Notes under the pieces: generated by a model
Seen by the model: only the letters and a program-made list of their open reading frames with translations
What the model was told of the DNA's origin: nothing
The model's database searches: none
Shown here: positions 35,268 through 44,876 of the stretch, one piece after another
Numbering within the stretch: the stretch's first letter is position 1
Layout of the letters: every line of letters begins with the position of its first letter
Program-made: the position numbers and the translations under genes
From: Armatimonadota bacterium
GTDB taxonomy: Bacteria > Armatimonadota > UBA5829 > DTJY01
Assembly: GCA_023511795.1 (NCBI GenBank)
Contig: JAIMAU010000003.1
Span: 186,001-250,000 of the forward strand
Direction: 5' to 3'
Length of the DNA: 64,000 bases

Positions 35268-36242
35268 TTATGACCCTTTAAGCAGTGTATCATAATTCTG
35301 AGCGAATGCCTGCTGAGTTTCCTTTATGCGGTCAACTAGCTCAGGTGTCCATTGGACGCCCATTGCCTTTAAAGCCAGTAAAGCAGCGCCAACACATGGC
35401 TTAAGGATGGGCCGAATTGGCCGAAGGTTTGGAGCGATTTCTAGCACGCGCTCAACAACCCGCTCCCAATACATGGAACAACCCTGTGCCACCCCACCAG
35501 AAGCAACAAGGGCATAGTTGCTATTCTCGAGCCCAAGCTGCCTAATTACATCCGCAGCCACTTCAGATATGTCGTCTGCTGCACGAAGGATTATTTTGCG
35601 AGCTACATCATCGCCCTCTTCAGCAGCACGAGCAACTACCTTTGCCACCGATGCCGTTTGCGATCTACCAAATTCGTCGAAGTAGACAAGGCGGAAAATG
35701 CCTTCGGTATTTTCAACCCCAAGCGATTGGGGAATCAATGTCTCTAGAATTGTTTTGCGGCTTGGTCCCCATGAAGAAGCCATAGCCGCACGCATTCCCG
35801 CAAGCCCAATCTGGTAACCGCTCCCATAGTCTCCAAGCACAGGCCCCAACCCATCAAGTGTAAGACACCTGCCATCCTCTGTTAAACCAGCGACGAAAGA
35901 ACCCGTCCCTGAGAGGACCACTATACCATGGGTTTCCAACCCAGCCGCTAAACCACGCTCAACCTCGCCTGCATTAACATATTTCGAGGAAGATATATTA
36001 ATCCCAATTCGTTCCAGATATGGCCAATATATGCCGGCAACCCACAAATCCTCAGGATAGCGGTCTCCGAGGGCACCGCGAACTGCAGTAGAATAGGACT
36101 CGAGTGCCCCTTCTCTACCTGCCCAATGGCTCTGGCCAGTCCCACCTCGACCCCAACCAACGATATTTCCGAATTCGTCAACTAGAACGGCGTCGCTCTT
36201 TGTTCCGCCGCCATCTACTCCCAATGCAAACCGCGTTGCCAT
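35268..36242 (-). CDS. BadF/BadG-type sugar kinase (N-acetylglucosamine kinase-like)
   Basis: 324 residues, ASKHA fold. Phosphate-1 loop VDGGGTKSD (9-17), phosphate-2 loop SGTGS (111-115), GPVLGDYGSGY (133-143) and a C-terminal adenosine loop VASGGVAQG match the BadF/BadG/BcrA/BcrD family as found in GlcNAc kinases. No signal or Fe-S ligands, so it should phosphorylate a cytoplasmic sugar, probably an amino sugar or GlcNAc. It is the second gene of the operon and ends one base before the glycosidase-like ATG. Confidence 0.85.
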   Translation of the reverse strand: MATRFALGVDGGGTKSDAVLVDEFGNIVGWGRGGTGQSHWAGREGALESYSTAVRGALGDRYPEDLWVAGIYWPYLERIGINISSSKYVNAGEVERGLAAGLETHGIVVLSGTGSFVAGLTEDGRCLTLDGLGPVLGDYGSGYQIGLAGMRAAMASSWGPSRKTILETLIPQSLGVENTEGIFRLVYFDEFGRSQTASVAKVVARAAEEGDDVARKIILRAADDISEVAADVIRQLGLENSNYALVASGGVAQGCSMYWERVVERVLEIAPNLRPIRPILKPCVGAALLALKAMGVQWTPELVDRIKETQQAFAQNYDTLLKGS

Positions 36243-36299
36243 AATAGTTAACCAAAGAATGGTAAAGTTAAATGGTTGGCGTCAACCCGCAAAATACGC

Positions 36300-37400
36300 C
36301 TATTCGTCCAACTTTCCTTTGGGAAGTCCGAGTGGAAGCGCTGATGGTCGCTCACAAGTGCTTTCAAGCATGATATGCACGCCTTTCTCCGAAGCATCAT
36401 GGAAAGCATGCATGATGTCTAGCACATGATAAGCAAGTTCACCGCTTGCACGGTGTGCCCTTCCCGAGCGCAGTGCATAAGCCATGTCCGCAACACCAAG
36501 CCCCCTGGAATTCTCAGCATAACCGTGAGAAAGTGGTACTTCCGCCCATTCTTTTTCACCAGCGCGCTTTATTCTAACCGGTCCGCCAAATATGTTTGGG
36601 TCGGGAACGCAGAGTGAACCCTCTGTGCCATAGATTTCGATTCTAGGTAAGTTCGCCGCCCACACGTCGAAGCTGGTGATTATCGTTCCAACTGCACCAT
36701 TTGCAAAATCCATGATTCCCGCAACATGGGTTGGAACATCAACCTTAATAACCATGCCGCGCTTCGGCTCACTTCCAATTATCCGCTCGGGGAATGTTAT
36801 CCTTGCCGACCCGGTCACGCGGCGCACTGGCCCAATAAGATTAACTAGAGCCGTGAGGTAGTAGGGCCCCATATCGAACATTGGGCCGCCACCAGGTTTG
36901 TAGTAGAACTCAGGGTCTGGATGCCACCCCTCATGACCATGGCACATCATAAAAGCAGTCGCGGCAACAGGCTCGCCAATCCACCCATCATCAATAAGCT
37001 TCCGACAAGTCTGTATCCCACCACCCATGAATGTATCAGGCGCACATCCAACAAGTAAACCTTTCGATTTTGCCAACTCAAGCATCCTGCGGCCATCTTC
37101 ACGAGTAATAGCTAGCGGCTTCTCGTTGTAGACCGACTTTCCTGCTTCAAGCGCCGCCATTGCAACCGAAGCATGGGCGTTAGGAATCGTAAGATTGAGC
37201 ACAATTTCGATTTCCGGGTCCGCGAGTAGCTCTTCGACGCTCACCGCCCTGCACCCAAATTCTTCCGCCTTCGCCTTCGCCCTCTCAGGGATGATGTCAG
37301 CGCACGCAGAAACCTCGATTGCCTCCAGCATCTTTGCGTTTTGGAAATAAATACCAGAAATGTTTCCGCATCCAACAATGCCAATTTTTGCAGTTTCCAT
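36300..37400 (-). CDS. Gfo/Idh/MocA family oxidoreductase
   Basis: 366 residues from ATG 37400, chosen because GGGAGG lies 5 bases upstream and the Rossmann motif [11 protein letters not shown] starts at residue 5. NEKPLAIT carries the catalytic lysine motif; [16 protein letters not shown] is the substrate-domain loop, with Tyr where many members have His. No signal peptide, so cytoplasmic. It is the first gene of the operon that continues with the kinase 57 bases later. The probable step is NAD(P)-dependent oxidation of the sugar released by the secreted enzyme. Confidence 0.88.
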   Translation of the reverse strand: METAKIGIVGCGNISGIYFQNAKMLEAIEVSACADIIPERAKAKAEEFGCRAVSVEELLADPEIEIVLNLTIPNAHASVAMAALEAGKSVYNEKPLAITREDGRRMLELAKSKGLLVGCAPDTFMGGGIQTCRKLIDDGWIGEPVAATAFMMCHGHEGWHPDPEFYYKPGGGPMFDMGPYYLTALVNLIGPVRRVTGSARITFPERIIGSEPKRGMVIKVDVPTHVAGIMDFANGAVGTIITSFDVWAANLPRIEIYGTEGSLCVPDPNIFGGPVRIKRAGEKEWAEVPLSHGYAENSRGLGVADMAYALRSGRAHRASGELAYHVLDIMHAFHDASEKGVHIMLESTCERPSALPLGLPKGKLDE

Positions 37401-37558
37401 AGAAGCCTCCCTAAAATTGCAAACACCGATGCATTTTCCATGCAAAGTGAATTATTAGTTTTCTGGGTTTGCTTGGTCGTTTTATAACCTACAGCTGTAA
37501 TATTTCTACTCTTTGGATTACATCGGATCGGCATATAATAACTTGTTGCGGCCATTTG

Positions 37559-38203
37559 CTATCTCGCCGCCCAAATTGCTCCACGCTTGATGATCTCGAG
37601 TACTTCAGGCACTTCAAAATCCTTCGCTACGTGGCCTAGCGACATGTAGAATACCCTGCCTTCGCCGTACTTTCGCTTCCAAACTACAGGCATAACACAT
37701 CCTGCAATCCATGGATAATGTTCGCCACTAAATGTGGTCGTTGCCAAAACCTCATTCGAAGGGTCTACATGCATGTAGTACTGTTCGGACTTCATTTTGA
37801 AATCGTCGAGCCCCTTGACGATTGGATCTTCAGGCTTAGTAATATTGACCACATAGTCCACTATGCCGCCTGGATGCTCTACCCACTGGCCGCCGACCAT
37901 AAATTGATACGCTGTGTTGCTCCTAAAGGAATCTCCCATACCTCCATGCCAGCCAGCGATTCCAACGCCGCTCTTTATCGCATCGAGAAGCCCTTTCTCC
38001 TGTTCGGGCGTAATCTGCCCCATTGTCCAACATGGCACTACTAAGCTGAGCGACCTCATTTTTTCCTCGTTGAGATACGAGTCCATGGTATTCGAAATCT
38101 CGACAGAAAAACCGTTAGCCTCAAGAACGGGCGCGACAATGTCAACACACTGTTTGGGCTCATGGCCATCCCATCCGCCCCACACCATCAATGCGTTCTT
38201 CAT
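37559..38203 (-). CDS. ThuA domain-containing protein
   Basis: 214 residues. [12 protein letters not shown] near the start, [15 protein letters not shown] (about 78-92) and [10 protein letters not shown] (about 188-197) are ThuA (glutamine-amidotransferase-like) signatures. In trehalose utilisation ThuA converts 3-keto-disaccharides; related proteins accompany Gfo/Idh genes in catabolism of keto-sugars. GGAGG precedes ATG. No nucleophile Cys of a true amidotransferase is seen. It lies 158 bases upstream of the oxidoreductase gene and may belong to the same pathway. Confidence 0.85.
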   Translation of the reverse strand: MKNALMVWGGWDGHEPKQCVDIVAPVLEANGFSVEISNTMDSYLNEEKMRSLSLVVPCWTMGQITPEQEKGLLDAIKSGVGIAGWHGGMGDSFRSNTAYQFMVGGQWVEHPGGIVDYVVNITKPEDPIVKGLDDFKMKSEQYYMHVDPSNEVLATTTFSGEHYPWIAGCVMPVVWKRKYGEGRVFYMSLGHVAKDFEVPEVLEIIKRGAIWAAR

Positions 38204-38423
38204 TATTATCCTCCATTCTAATCAGCTCAAGCATACTTAGAAAATATACGCCCTCAAGTGTAACAAACGAAGACATAGCGTGCAAGTATCTCATCCTTCA
38301 TACGAATATAGGGAAAGTTCGGGGAGGGATGACCAATCCAAGCAAAATAGTAAACGCCAAAACCTAGGTAGGCACTAGCTGGCAGTAAATATCTGGCTTA
38401 AAGTATAAACCTAACAACTTTTT

Positions 38424-39068
38424 CTATTGTTCTTTGTGGGTTGATTTCCAGCGGGCAATTAAACCATCTACCCAAATATCCATAACAATGAAAAGCAACC
38501 AAAGGAACGCGGCAAAAGAGACAATAAAAAAGCTTGGCGCAGGCCGTGACCACAGGTTGACTACCGATTCCCAGACTTTCGCGGGTCTAGTAAATAAATC
38601 CCAGCTGTTGAACCTCAGCACCAAGCCGAGATACACGCCGACTGACATTAATAAGAAAAATGGAATTCCCCACACCCACAGCGTTGCCCCTCTCGCCTTA
38701 AGCATTCTAGCAATTGGCCGCACAGCAAGCGTGAACGTTAGCACCCCTATGCCACTATAGCAAAGGTAAAACAACGTGTAGATCATGAGATCTAATGCCG
38801 CACCGTGGTCTACTGTCCATTTTGCGTAGAGCCCTGAGTGGCCAACTCTATTTAGGAAATGCCTCCATTCGGTGAGGAGATAGCATGTATTCGGCAGGAA
38901 AGCAAGCCAGATAACACCAAGAAAAAACAAGAACACAGTTGCCAAATTTAATCCACGCATCCGTCGCTTATCAGCAAGGTAACGGATGCTGTAACCCGCC
39001 GCAACAGGTATGATTGCAAGAAAAGTATTCCAAGTTACCCAATGAAAAAGGTATATTATTTCAGCCAT
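38424..39068 (-). CDS. DUF1361 polytopic membrane protein
   Basis: 214 residues with about six membrane segments. WLAFLPNTCYLLTEWRH (about 55-71) and RFNSWDL (about 152-158) are the conserved DUF1361 motifs. The function of the family is not established; members are inner-membrane proteins. The AAGGAG lies 14 bases before the ATG, which is long. It faces the DUF4838 gene divergently across 113 bases. Confidence 0.8.
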   Translation of the reverse strand: MAEIIYLFHWVTWNTFLAIIPVAAGYSIRYLADKRRMRGLNLATVFLFFLGVIWLAFLPNTCYLLTEWRHFLNRVGHSGLYAKWTVDHGAALDLMIYTLFYLCYSGIGVLTFTLAVRPIARMLKARGATLWVWGIPFFLLMSVGVYLGLVLRFNSWDLFTRPAKVWESVVNLWSRPAPSFFIVSFAAFLWLLFIVMDIWVDGLIARWKSTHKEQ

Positions 39069-39181
39069 CTAAATCCAAAATACTCCTTTCCACCAATCGA
39101 AAGTTCCACAAAAATAAGCAAACTTGTAAAAGTATGTAGGACTTGCAAATACCTTTAGAAAATATATCGGTAGGAGGCATA

Positions 39182-41806
39182 ATGGTTCTTATGAGAATTT
39201 TAGCATTTTTTGTTTTGATATCTTTAATCGCAAGTTGCTCAATCACCTCATCAGTAATGGCTGACGAGTGGCACCCAAAGATTTTACCCGTCGAGAAGGT
39301 GGATTTCAACTGGCCGCCACCCAGAGAGGTTGGTGAACCTGACTACTTTACTATCGCCAAGGACGGAAAACCTGCATGTACAATCGTAATTCCCGCGAAG
39401 CCAACTAATTATGAAACAAAATGCGCTGAATTACTGAAGCTTTACTTAAAATTGGTCACAGGTGCCGAGTTTGATATCAAGTCAGAACCTTTCACGCTTG
39501 GCCCGGCAATTTATATTGGAAACACAGATGTTGGCAAGAAAGCCATGCCCCAGCTGCCGCCGATTAAATATGGCGACCTCGCGCTCCCGAACCTACACGG
39601 CTTCATGGTAAAGACGGTTAACCAGAACACACTAGTAATTCGGGGCAATAAGGATATAGGCAATAATTACGCAACCTACTCTTTTATCCGCGAGTATCTA
39701 GGGGTTCGGCGTTATTGGCCATCAGAACCTGGAGGGATTGGCGACGTCTTCGAAAAGCGACCAACGCTAACTGTGCCAAAGCTCACCTGGATTGACTGGC
39801 CGTATCTTATTAGCCGCCATGTAGGCTTTAACCCCAAGGGCTGGGAATTTACGCAGAAGGAAGGCAATCCACCCTGGATGTTCTTTTGGTATCGGTGTGG
39901 AACGACACTCTCGATGATGCACAACTTTTTTAGTCTCGTTTCGCCTGAAGAATACGGAAAAACGCATCCTGAGTACTTCCCCGAAATAAACGGCAAACGC
40001 TTTGTCCCGACTAAGCAGATACATTGGCAACCTTGTGTCAGCAATCCTGAGGTAGTAGATATTTGCGCACAGAAAATCACTGCCGCATTTGACAGAGACC
40101 CCTATCGAATCTGCCACGCACTCTCCGTAAACGATGGGGCAGGTCATTGCGAGTGTACGAATTGCAGAGCGATGGATGCGCCTGAATCCGACATAAACAC
40201 AACCCAGCTGACCGATAGGTATGTCAAATTTATGAATGCCGTAGCCGAGAAAGTAACAGCAAAACACCCAGATAGATTGATTGGTTTTCTTGCATATGGG
40301 GGCGTCCGATTCCCACCAAAAACCGTAAAACTCCACCCAAATCTTGTGCCTTATTTCTGCGCCATGGGGCAAGGACTTTATCGCGGCTGGGATTCGTGGA
40401 TTGCCGCTGGAGCTAAGAACATGGGCCACTATGGCTACCATGATGACCGATGGTTCATCATCCCAAAGATTAACCCCCACCAAGAAGCACGGCGAATTCG
40501 GTACATGGTTGGCAGCGGAGTACAGCGCGGCTACTATAAAGAATTTAATCCAACCTACCCGCTAGATGCCCATGCCGCCATCGTAACTGCTGAACTTCAA
40601 TGGGATCCTCGTCTCGACGAAGATAAAATCCTTGCGCAATATTACTTCGATATGTTCGGTGAATCAGCAAAAGAAATGCAAAGATTTTATGAATTGCTCG
40701 AAAAAGATTACGAAACATGGCTAAAGAATACCTCACCACCGCACCCTTATGGGCCCGACAGAAGCGACCTTGATCTCGACCATGATTATGAACAATTCCA
40801 GGTTCTGACAGCGAGAGGCGCGGATTTAGCATGGGAAGCTCTTCAAAAAGCCGAAGCAAAAGCACGAGATGCGAAAGTGAAGGAACGTATTCAAATCGTA
40901 AAAGCAATATTCGAATTTGTGCGCATGTGCGACCATGAATATTGGCTTACAAAGTCGCTACCAAAATGCCGCAGTGCATCCGAAGCCGCCAGTCAAGCTC
41001 GCGAGGTTCTACGCCTTGCTCGAGCAAAAGCCGAGTATAAAGAGAAAGTCATGGAAAAAGAACCAATCAAACAATGGCACATGATTTACCGTGAGCCGTA
41101 TGACTTTATTAAAGTTGGTGAAATACCGCAGGAGGTCCACCAGGCAATAGACAAAGGCTTCGAGATGGCGTTTAAAGCCAATCCAAAAGACCCGGAGTGG
41201 CAACGCCTCGCTAAAGACCCCGACCCAATTATTGCCCAGTCCGCACAGGCAGTTCTTGCAATGGCATCGAAACAAAACTTAACCAACCTCGCTAACGATG
41301 GCAGCTTTGAGGGTGGAGTAAAGCCTGAGCTACAGCACGATGAACCAAAACAAGGCTCAGTAGCCATCACACATGAGAAACCCCACTCCGGCGAGCGGTG
41401 TGCGATTATTTGGAACTGCAAATCATCAAGTATCGTTAAAAGGGTTCAGGCAGGTCCAGGCGAGAAATTCCTAATTTCTGTCTGGCTACGCTCATTGGAA
41501 CATCCTCGCCCAAACAATGTCGCCGCCCTTTATGGTCTCAGGGTAAATGCAAAAAGTGGCAACAAAATCATAAATTGGATAAGAGAGCCAATGACCCCAA
41601 CCACCCAATGGCAGGAGTTCCGCATGACTTATACCACTCCTGCAGGCACAGATTCAATCGAAGTACTTATCAATGTAATGCGCCAGCACTCGAAAGCGCG
41701 AGCTTGGGTTGACGACATCTCAATAATCCGCCTACCAGTTAGTCCGCTTGGATTAACGACGAAGGGCGTTCCCAACATACAGAGGAACACACCACCCGAA
41801 GAGTAG
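39182..41806 (+). CDS. Secreted DUF4838 protein with C-terminal carbohydrate-binding module
   Basis: 874 residues from ATG 39182, preceded by TAGGAGG at 39171; the earlier ATG-like start at 39143 lacks a site. The signal peptide has a possible lipobox (LIAS-C, Cys near residue 19). The DUF4838 core (about 200-560) includes SRHVGFNPKGWEF, DGAGHCECTNCR and YGGVRFPP; such proteins are found next to glycosidases and are thought to act on or bind glycans. A helical segment (about 590-700) and a beta-sandwich resembling CBM4/9 (about 715-860, DGSFEGG start) follow. Divergent from DUF1361. Confidence 0.8.
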   Translation: MVLMRILAFFVLISLIASCSITSSVMADEWHPKILPVEKVDFNWPPPREVGEPDYFTIAKDGKPACTIVIPAKPTNYETKCAELLKLYLKLVTGAEFDIKSEPFTLGPAIYIGNTDVGKKAMPQLPPIKYGDLALPNLHGFMVKTVNQNTLVIRGNKDIGNNYATYSFIREYLGVRRYWPSEPGGIGDVFEKRPTLTVPKLTWIDWPYLISRHVGFNPKGWEFTQKEGNPPWMFFWYRCGTTLSMMHNFFSLVSPEEYGKTHPEYFPEINGKRFVPTKQIHWQPCVSNPEVVDICAQKITAAFDRDPYRICHALSVNDGAGHCECTNCRAMDAPESDINTTQLTDRYVKFMNAVAEKVTAKHPDRLIGFLAYGGVRFPPKTVKLHPNLVPYFCAMGQGLYRGWDSWIAAGAKNMGHYGYHDDRWFIIPKINPHQEARRIRYMVGSGVQRGYYKEFNPTYPLDAHAAIVTAELQWDPRLDEDKILAQYYFDMFGESAKEMQRFYELLEKDYETWLKNTSPPHPYGPDRSDLDLDHDYEQFQVLTARGADLAWEALQKAEAKARDAKVKERIQIVKAIFEFVRMCDHEYWLTKSLPKCRSASEAASQAREVLRLARAKAEYKEKVMEKEPIKQWHMIYREPYDFIKVGEIPQEVHQAIDKGFEMAFKANPKDPEWQRLAKDPDPIIAQSAQAVLAMASKQNLTNLANDGSFEGGVKPELQHDEPKQGSVAITHEKPHSGERCAIIWNCKSSSIVKRVQAGPGEKFLISVWLRSLEHPRPNNVAALYGLRVNAKSGNKIINWIREPMTPTTQWQEFRMTYTTPAGTDSIEVLINVMRQHSKARAWVDDISIIRLPVSPLGLTTKGVPNIQRNTPPEE

Positions 41807-41844
41807 CCTTGCAAAAATAAATCACAAAAAGTTTATCTAACATG

Positions 41845-41887
41845 TTGACAAAGCGATAAAAAATGGGTATAAGAGTACCGAAATACC
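41845..41887 (+). promoter_or_regulatory. Promoter and possible Rrf2 operator
   Basis: TTGACA (41845-41850), 17-base spacer, TATAAG (41868-41873). GGTA (41866-41869)-N6-TACC (41876-41879) is an inverted repeat covering the -10, and GGTAT (41866-41870) is also the reverse complement of ATACC (41883-41887). Position suggests autorepression by the adjacent Rrf2 protein. Confidence 0.65.
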
Positions 41888-41906
41888 TAATTCATTTGGT
41901 GAAGCG

Positions 41907-42317
41907 ATGTCAAATATGTTAAGAATAACAGATGGAGCCTCACTGGCATTTCATACCATGGCTTTTCTAGTCCAATCTCCTGGGAGATGGGTATCAACTC
42001 GGGAGATCGCCTCTGAGCTAGGTGTTTCCGAAAACCATTTGGCAAAAGTTTGCCAGCGTCTCGCTAAAGCAGGATTGGTCGAGTCTGTCCGCGGTCCACG
42101 TGGAGGATTTCGTTTGGCAAAATCACCGACTGAAATTACGCTTCTGGAGGTTTACGAGGCAATCGAAGGTATCCTAAAACCAATGGACTGCTTCTTGGGC
42201 AAACCTGTGTGCCAGAGAAACAAGTGTATCTTCGGCAATCTCATTCATTCCGTAAACACACAAGTCAAAGAATATCTAGCTTCTACAACGCTAGATTATC
42301 TGTGTTGCAAATCGTAA
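41907..42317 (+). CDS. Rrf2-family transcriptional regulator
   Basis: 136 residues. Winged helix (about 25-75, STREIASELGVSENHLAKVCQ and the RGPRGGFRL wing), a dimer helix, then Cys95, Cys102 and Cys107 (DCFLGKPVCQRNKC), the C-x6-C-x4-C set that can hold an Fe-S cluster as in IscR/NsrR. NsrR-type members sense nitric oxide and control hcp; the adjacent hcp supports that. It is the first gene of the unit and probably regulates it and itself through the inverted repeat in its promoter. Confidence 0.88.
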   Translation: MSNMLRITDGASLAFHTMAFLVQSPGRWVSTREIASELGVSENHLAKVCQRLAKAGLVESVRGPRGGFRLAKSPTEITLLEVYEAIEGILKPMDCFLGKPVCQRNKCIFGNLIHSVNTQVKEYLASTTLDYLCCKS

Positions 42318-42330
42318 AAGGAGCATGCAA

Positions 42331-43086
42331 ATGGTGGTCAGAAAAATCATCAAAATCGACGAAGAGAAATGCAACGGGTGTGGGCTTTGTGTGGACGCAT
42401 GTGCTGAAGGAGCAATCAAGATTATCGAAGGCAAAGCTCGACTGGTAAGCGAAAGCTATTGTGATGGCTTGGGCGCATGCATTGGGAAATGTCCCCAAGG
42501 AGCAATAACGATTGAAGAACGAGAAGCTGATTCCTTTGACGAACATAAAGCCAAAGAATGGGTTGCCCAACAACTGACAATTCAAAAGTCGGGAACTGGA
42601 TTTCAAACTCCAGAAACAAGAAACAACGGACAACTCCCCTGTGGATGTCCAGGTACTAATGTTCAAATACTAACTCCCACCACAACCAGCGAATCGGAGC
42701 AAGGCGACGTCGCCCTATCCTCTCTTGGCAATTGGCCGGTCCAGCTACGATTGGTACCATCCAATGCTCCCTATTTTCAGGGCGCAAACGTTCTGCTAGC
42801 GGCAGACTGCGTACCGTTCGCATATTCGGCTTTCCACCGCAAAATGTTACATGGCAAAGTGCTGATTATTGGCTGTCCAAAGCTCGACGATGCACCTTAT
42901 TACATTGAAAAACTCACAGAAATACTAGCTTATTCTGACATAAAAAGTTTAACGGTTGCGCGTATGGAAGTTCCCTGCTGTAGCGGCCTTACAAGGATTG
43001 CCCAAATGGCGGTCGCTGCATCGGGAAAAGAAATACCCATTAAGGAGATTATTATTTCAATTCGCGGTGAGGAGATAAACAGCTAA
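42331..43086 (+). CDS. 4Fe-4S ferredoxin-domain protein associated with Hcp
   Basis: 251 residues from ATG 42331, preferred over 42325 because AAGGAG is only 1 base from the first ATG but 7 from the second. N-terminal ferredoxin motif C14-x2-C17-x2-C20-x3-C24 and a second Cys set at 44, 50 and 54. The C-terminal 150 residues carry CGCPG (104-108), Cys160, GCP (181-183) and a CC pair (216-217). This resembles the ferredoxins encoded next to hcp in anaerobes. It likely passes electrons to Hcp, standing in for Hcr. The Cys-rich C-terminal domain is of unknown function. Confidence 0.78.
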   Translation: MVVRKIIKIDEEKCNGCGLCVDACAEGAIKIIEGKARLVSESYCDGLGACIGKCPQGAITIEEREADSFDEHKAKEWVAQQLTIQKSGTGFQTPETRNNGQLPCGCPGTNVQILTPTTTSESEQGDVALSSLGNWPVQLRLVPSNAPYFQGANVLLAADCVPFAYSAFHRKMLHGKVLIIGCPKLDDAPYYIEKLTEILAYSDIKSLTVARMEVPCCSGLTRIAQMAVAASGKEIPIKEIIISIRGEEINS

Positions 43087-43153
43087 GAAGGCTACAACCC
43101 GCCAACCTTTGTTTTCGGCGAAAAATATAAAACTAAAGAAAAGGAGATAGATT

Positions 43154-44803
43154 ATGGAAATGTTCTGTTACCAGTGCGAGCAAACAGCAAAAGGAACCGG
43201 ATGCACCATTCAAGGCGTTTGCGGCAAAGACCCTGTAGCGGCAACTTTGATGGATCTTCTTGTCTATGCAACCGAAGGCATATCCATGTACGCTCATCGA
43301 GCTAGACAGTTAGGATCATCCGACCGCACCGTGGATGTGTTCGTACTCGAAGCGTTATTTTCCACGGTGACAAACGTCGATTTCGACGCTGACCGAATTG
43401 AAGAACTCGTAAGAAAAGCGGCAGAGATAAAAGAAAAAGCACGTAAGCTTTATGAAGAAGCTGCTCGAAAATCCGGCAAGTCCCCCGAAGCACTTGATGG
43501 CCCTGCGAGATGGACTCCGGCAACCGATCGTGATGGTCTTCTTCATCAAGGTGAATCGGTAGGCGTCATTGCACGTAGGAAAAAACTTGGCGAAGAGATT
43601 ACTGCGCTTCAAGATCTTGTGTTGTATGGTTTGAAAGGTGCAGCTGCATACGCAGACCATGCACAAATTCTCGGCAAGGAATCCGATGAAGTCTATGCCA
43701 GATTTCATGAAGGCTTAGACTTTCTTACGAAAGAGAATGCGACCGTTGAAGAGTTGCTTGGAATGTGCCTAAAAGTCGGCGAACTAAATCTGAAAGCTAT
43801 GGAGCTCTTAGATGCGGCAAACACGAGTGCATATGGTCATCCCAAGCCAACAAAGGTTCGCATCGAGCCTGTTAAGGGAAAAGCAATTGCTGTCTCTGGC
43901 CATGATCTCAAAGACCTCGAGGAGCTACTAAAGCAGACGGAGGGGAAGGGAATAAACATTTACACCCATGGTGAGATGCTTCCGGCGCACGGATATCCAA
44001 AGCTTAAGGCGTATAAGCATCTAGTTGGCAATTATGGAAGCGCCTGGCAAAACCAGATAAGGGAGTTTGCCGCCTTCCCAGGCGCAATACTTATGACAAC
44101 AAACTGCCTGCAGCGCCCGAGTGACGTTTATAAGGACCGCATTTTCACCACAGGTCTTGTTGGCTGGCCGGGCGTAAAACACATAGCGAACAAAGACTTC
44201 ACACCAGTAATCGAGGCATCGCTCGCTGCACCCGGATTCACAGAAGATGGCGAGGAGAAATATATAACCGTAGGCTTTGGGCGGCAGGCAGTGCTCAGTG
44301 TAGCCGGTGCAATCATAGAAGCAGTCAAAAGTGGAGCGATACGCCACTTCTTTCTCGTCGGTGGGTGCGATGGTGCCAAAGCGGGACGAAATTACTACAC
44401 AGAGTTTGTTGAAAAAGCTCCAAAGGACACCGTCATACTCACATTAGCATGCGGAAAGTACCGCTTCAACAAAATGGACCTGGGAGACATTGGAGGAATC
44501 CCAAGGTTACTCGACATTGGCCAGTGCAATGATGCTTATTCGGCAATCCAAATAGCAACGGCCCTTGCAGATGCTTTTGGTGTAGGCGTAAATGACCTGC
44601 CGCTTTCTCTTATACTTTCATGGTATGAACAAAAAGCAGTAGCAATCCTGCTAACTTTACTTCATCTTGGGATAAGAAATATGCGGCTTGGGCCAAGCCT
44701 GCCAGCCTACCTGCCGCCAACAGCATTAAAAGTTCTTGTTGAAAAGTTCAACATCATGCCAATCACAACCCCTGAGCAAGACTTGAAGGCAATCCTTGGA
44801 TAA
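43154..44803 (+). CDS. hcp: Hydroxylamine reductase (hybrid cluster protein)
   Basis: 549 residues. N-terminal Cys5, 8, 17 and 23 (CYQCEQTAKGTGC...C) hold the [4Fe-4S] cluster. The hybrid-cluster ligands are all in place: His250, Glu274 (THGEMLPAHGYP), Cys318 (NCLQRP), Cys405 (GGCDGAK), Cys433 (LACGKYRF), Cys458 (GQCNDA) and Glu492 (SWYEQKA). Hcp reduces nitric oxide or hydroxylamine and S-nitrosylates proteins in anaerobes. It follows the Rrf2 and ferredoxin genes, giving a complete sensing, electron-transfer and detoxifying unit. A 13-bp terminator follows. Confidence 0.96.
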   Translation: MEMFCYQCEQTAKGTGCTIQGVCGKDPVAATLMDLLVYATEGISMYAHRARQLGSSDRTVDVFVLEALFSTVTNVDFDADRIEELVRKAAEIKEKARKLYEEAARKSGKSPEALDGPARWTPATDRDGLLHQGESVGVIARRKKLGEEITALQDLVLYGLKGAAAYADHAQILGKESDEVYARFHEGLDFLTKENATVEELLGMCLKVGELNLKAMELLDAANTSAYGHPKPTKVRIEPVKGKAIAVSGHDLKDLEELLKQTEGKGINIYTHGEMLPAHGYPKLKAYKHLVGNYGSAWQNQIREFAAFPGAILMTTNCLQRPSDVYKDRIFTTGLVGWPGVKHIANKDFTPVIEASLAAPGFTEDGEEKYITVGFGRQAVLSVAGAIIEAVKSGAIRHFFLVGGCDGAKAGRNYYTEFVEKAPKDTVILTLACGKYRFNKMDLGDIGGIPRLLDIGQCNDAYSAIQIATALADAFGVGVNDLPLSLILSWYEQKAVAILLTLLHLGIRNMRLGPSLPAYLPPTALKVLVEKFNIMPITTPEQDLKAILG

Positions 44804-44824
44804 TTAGTGGAGCTGTAAAAAGAT

Positions 44825-44866
44825 AAATGGAGGAAAGTGAACATCTGTTTTCCTTTCCTCCATTTT
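44825..44866 (+). terminator. Terminator after hcp
   Basis: AAATGGAGGAAAG (44825-44837) pairs with CTTTCCTCCATTT (44853-44865), 15-base loop. T residues follow within the 3' arm and TCC comes next. It lies between convergent genes. Confidence 0.75.
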
Positions 44867-44876
44867 CCACTTTCAG

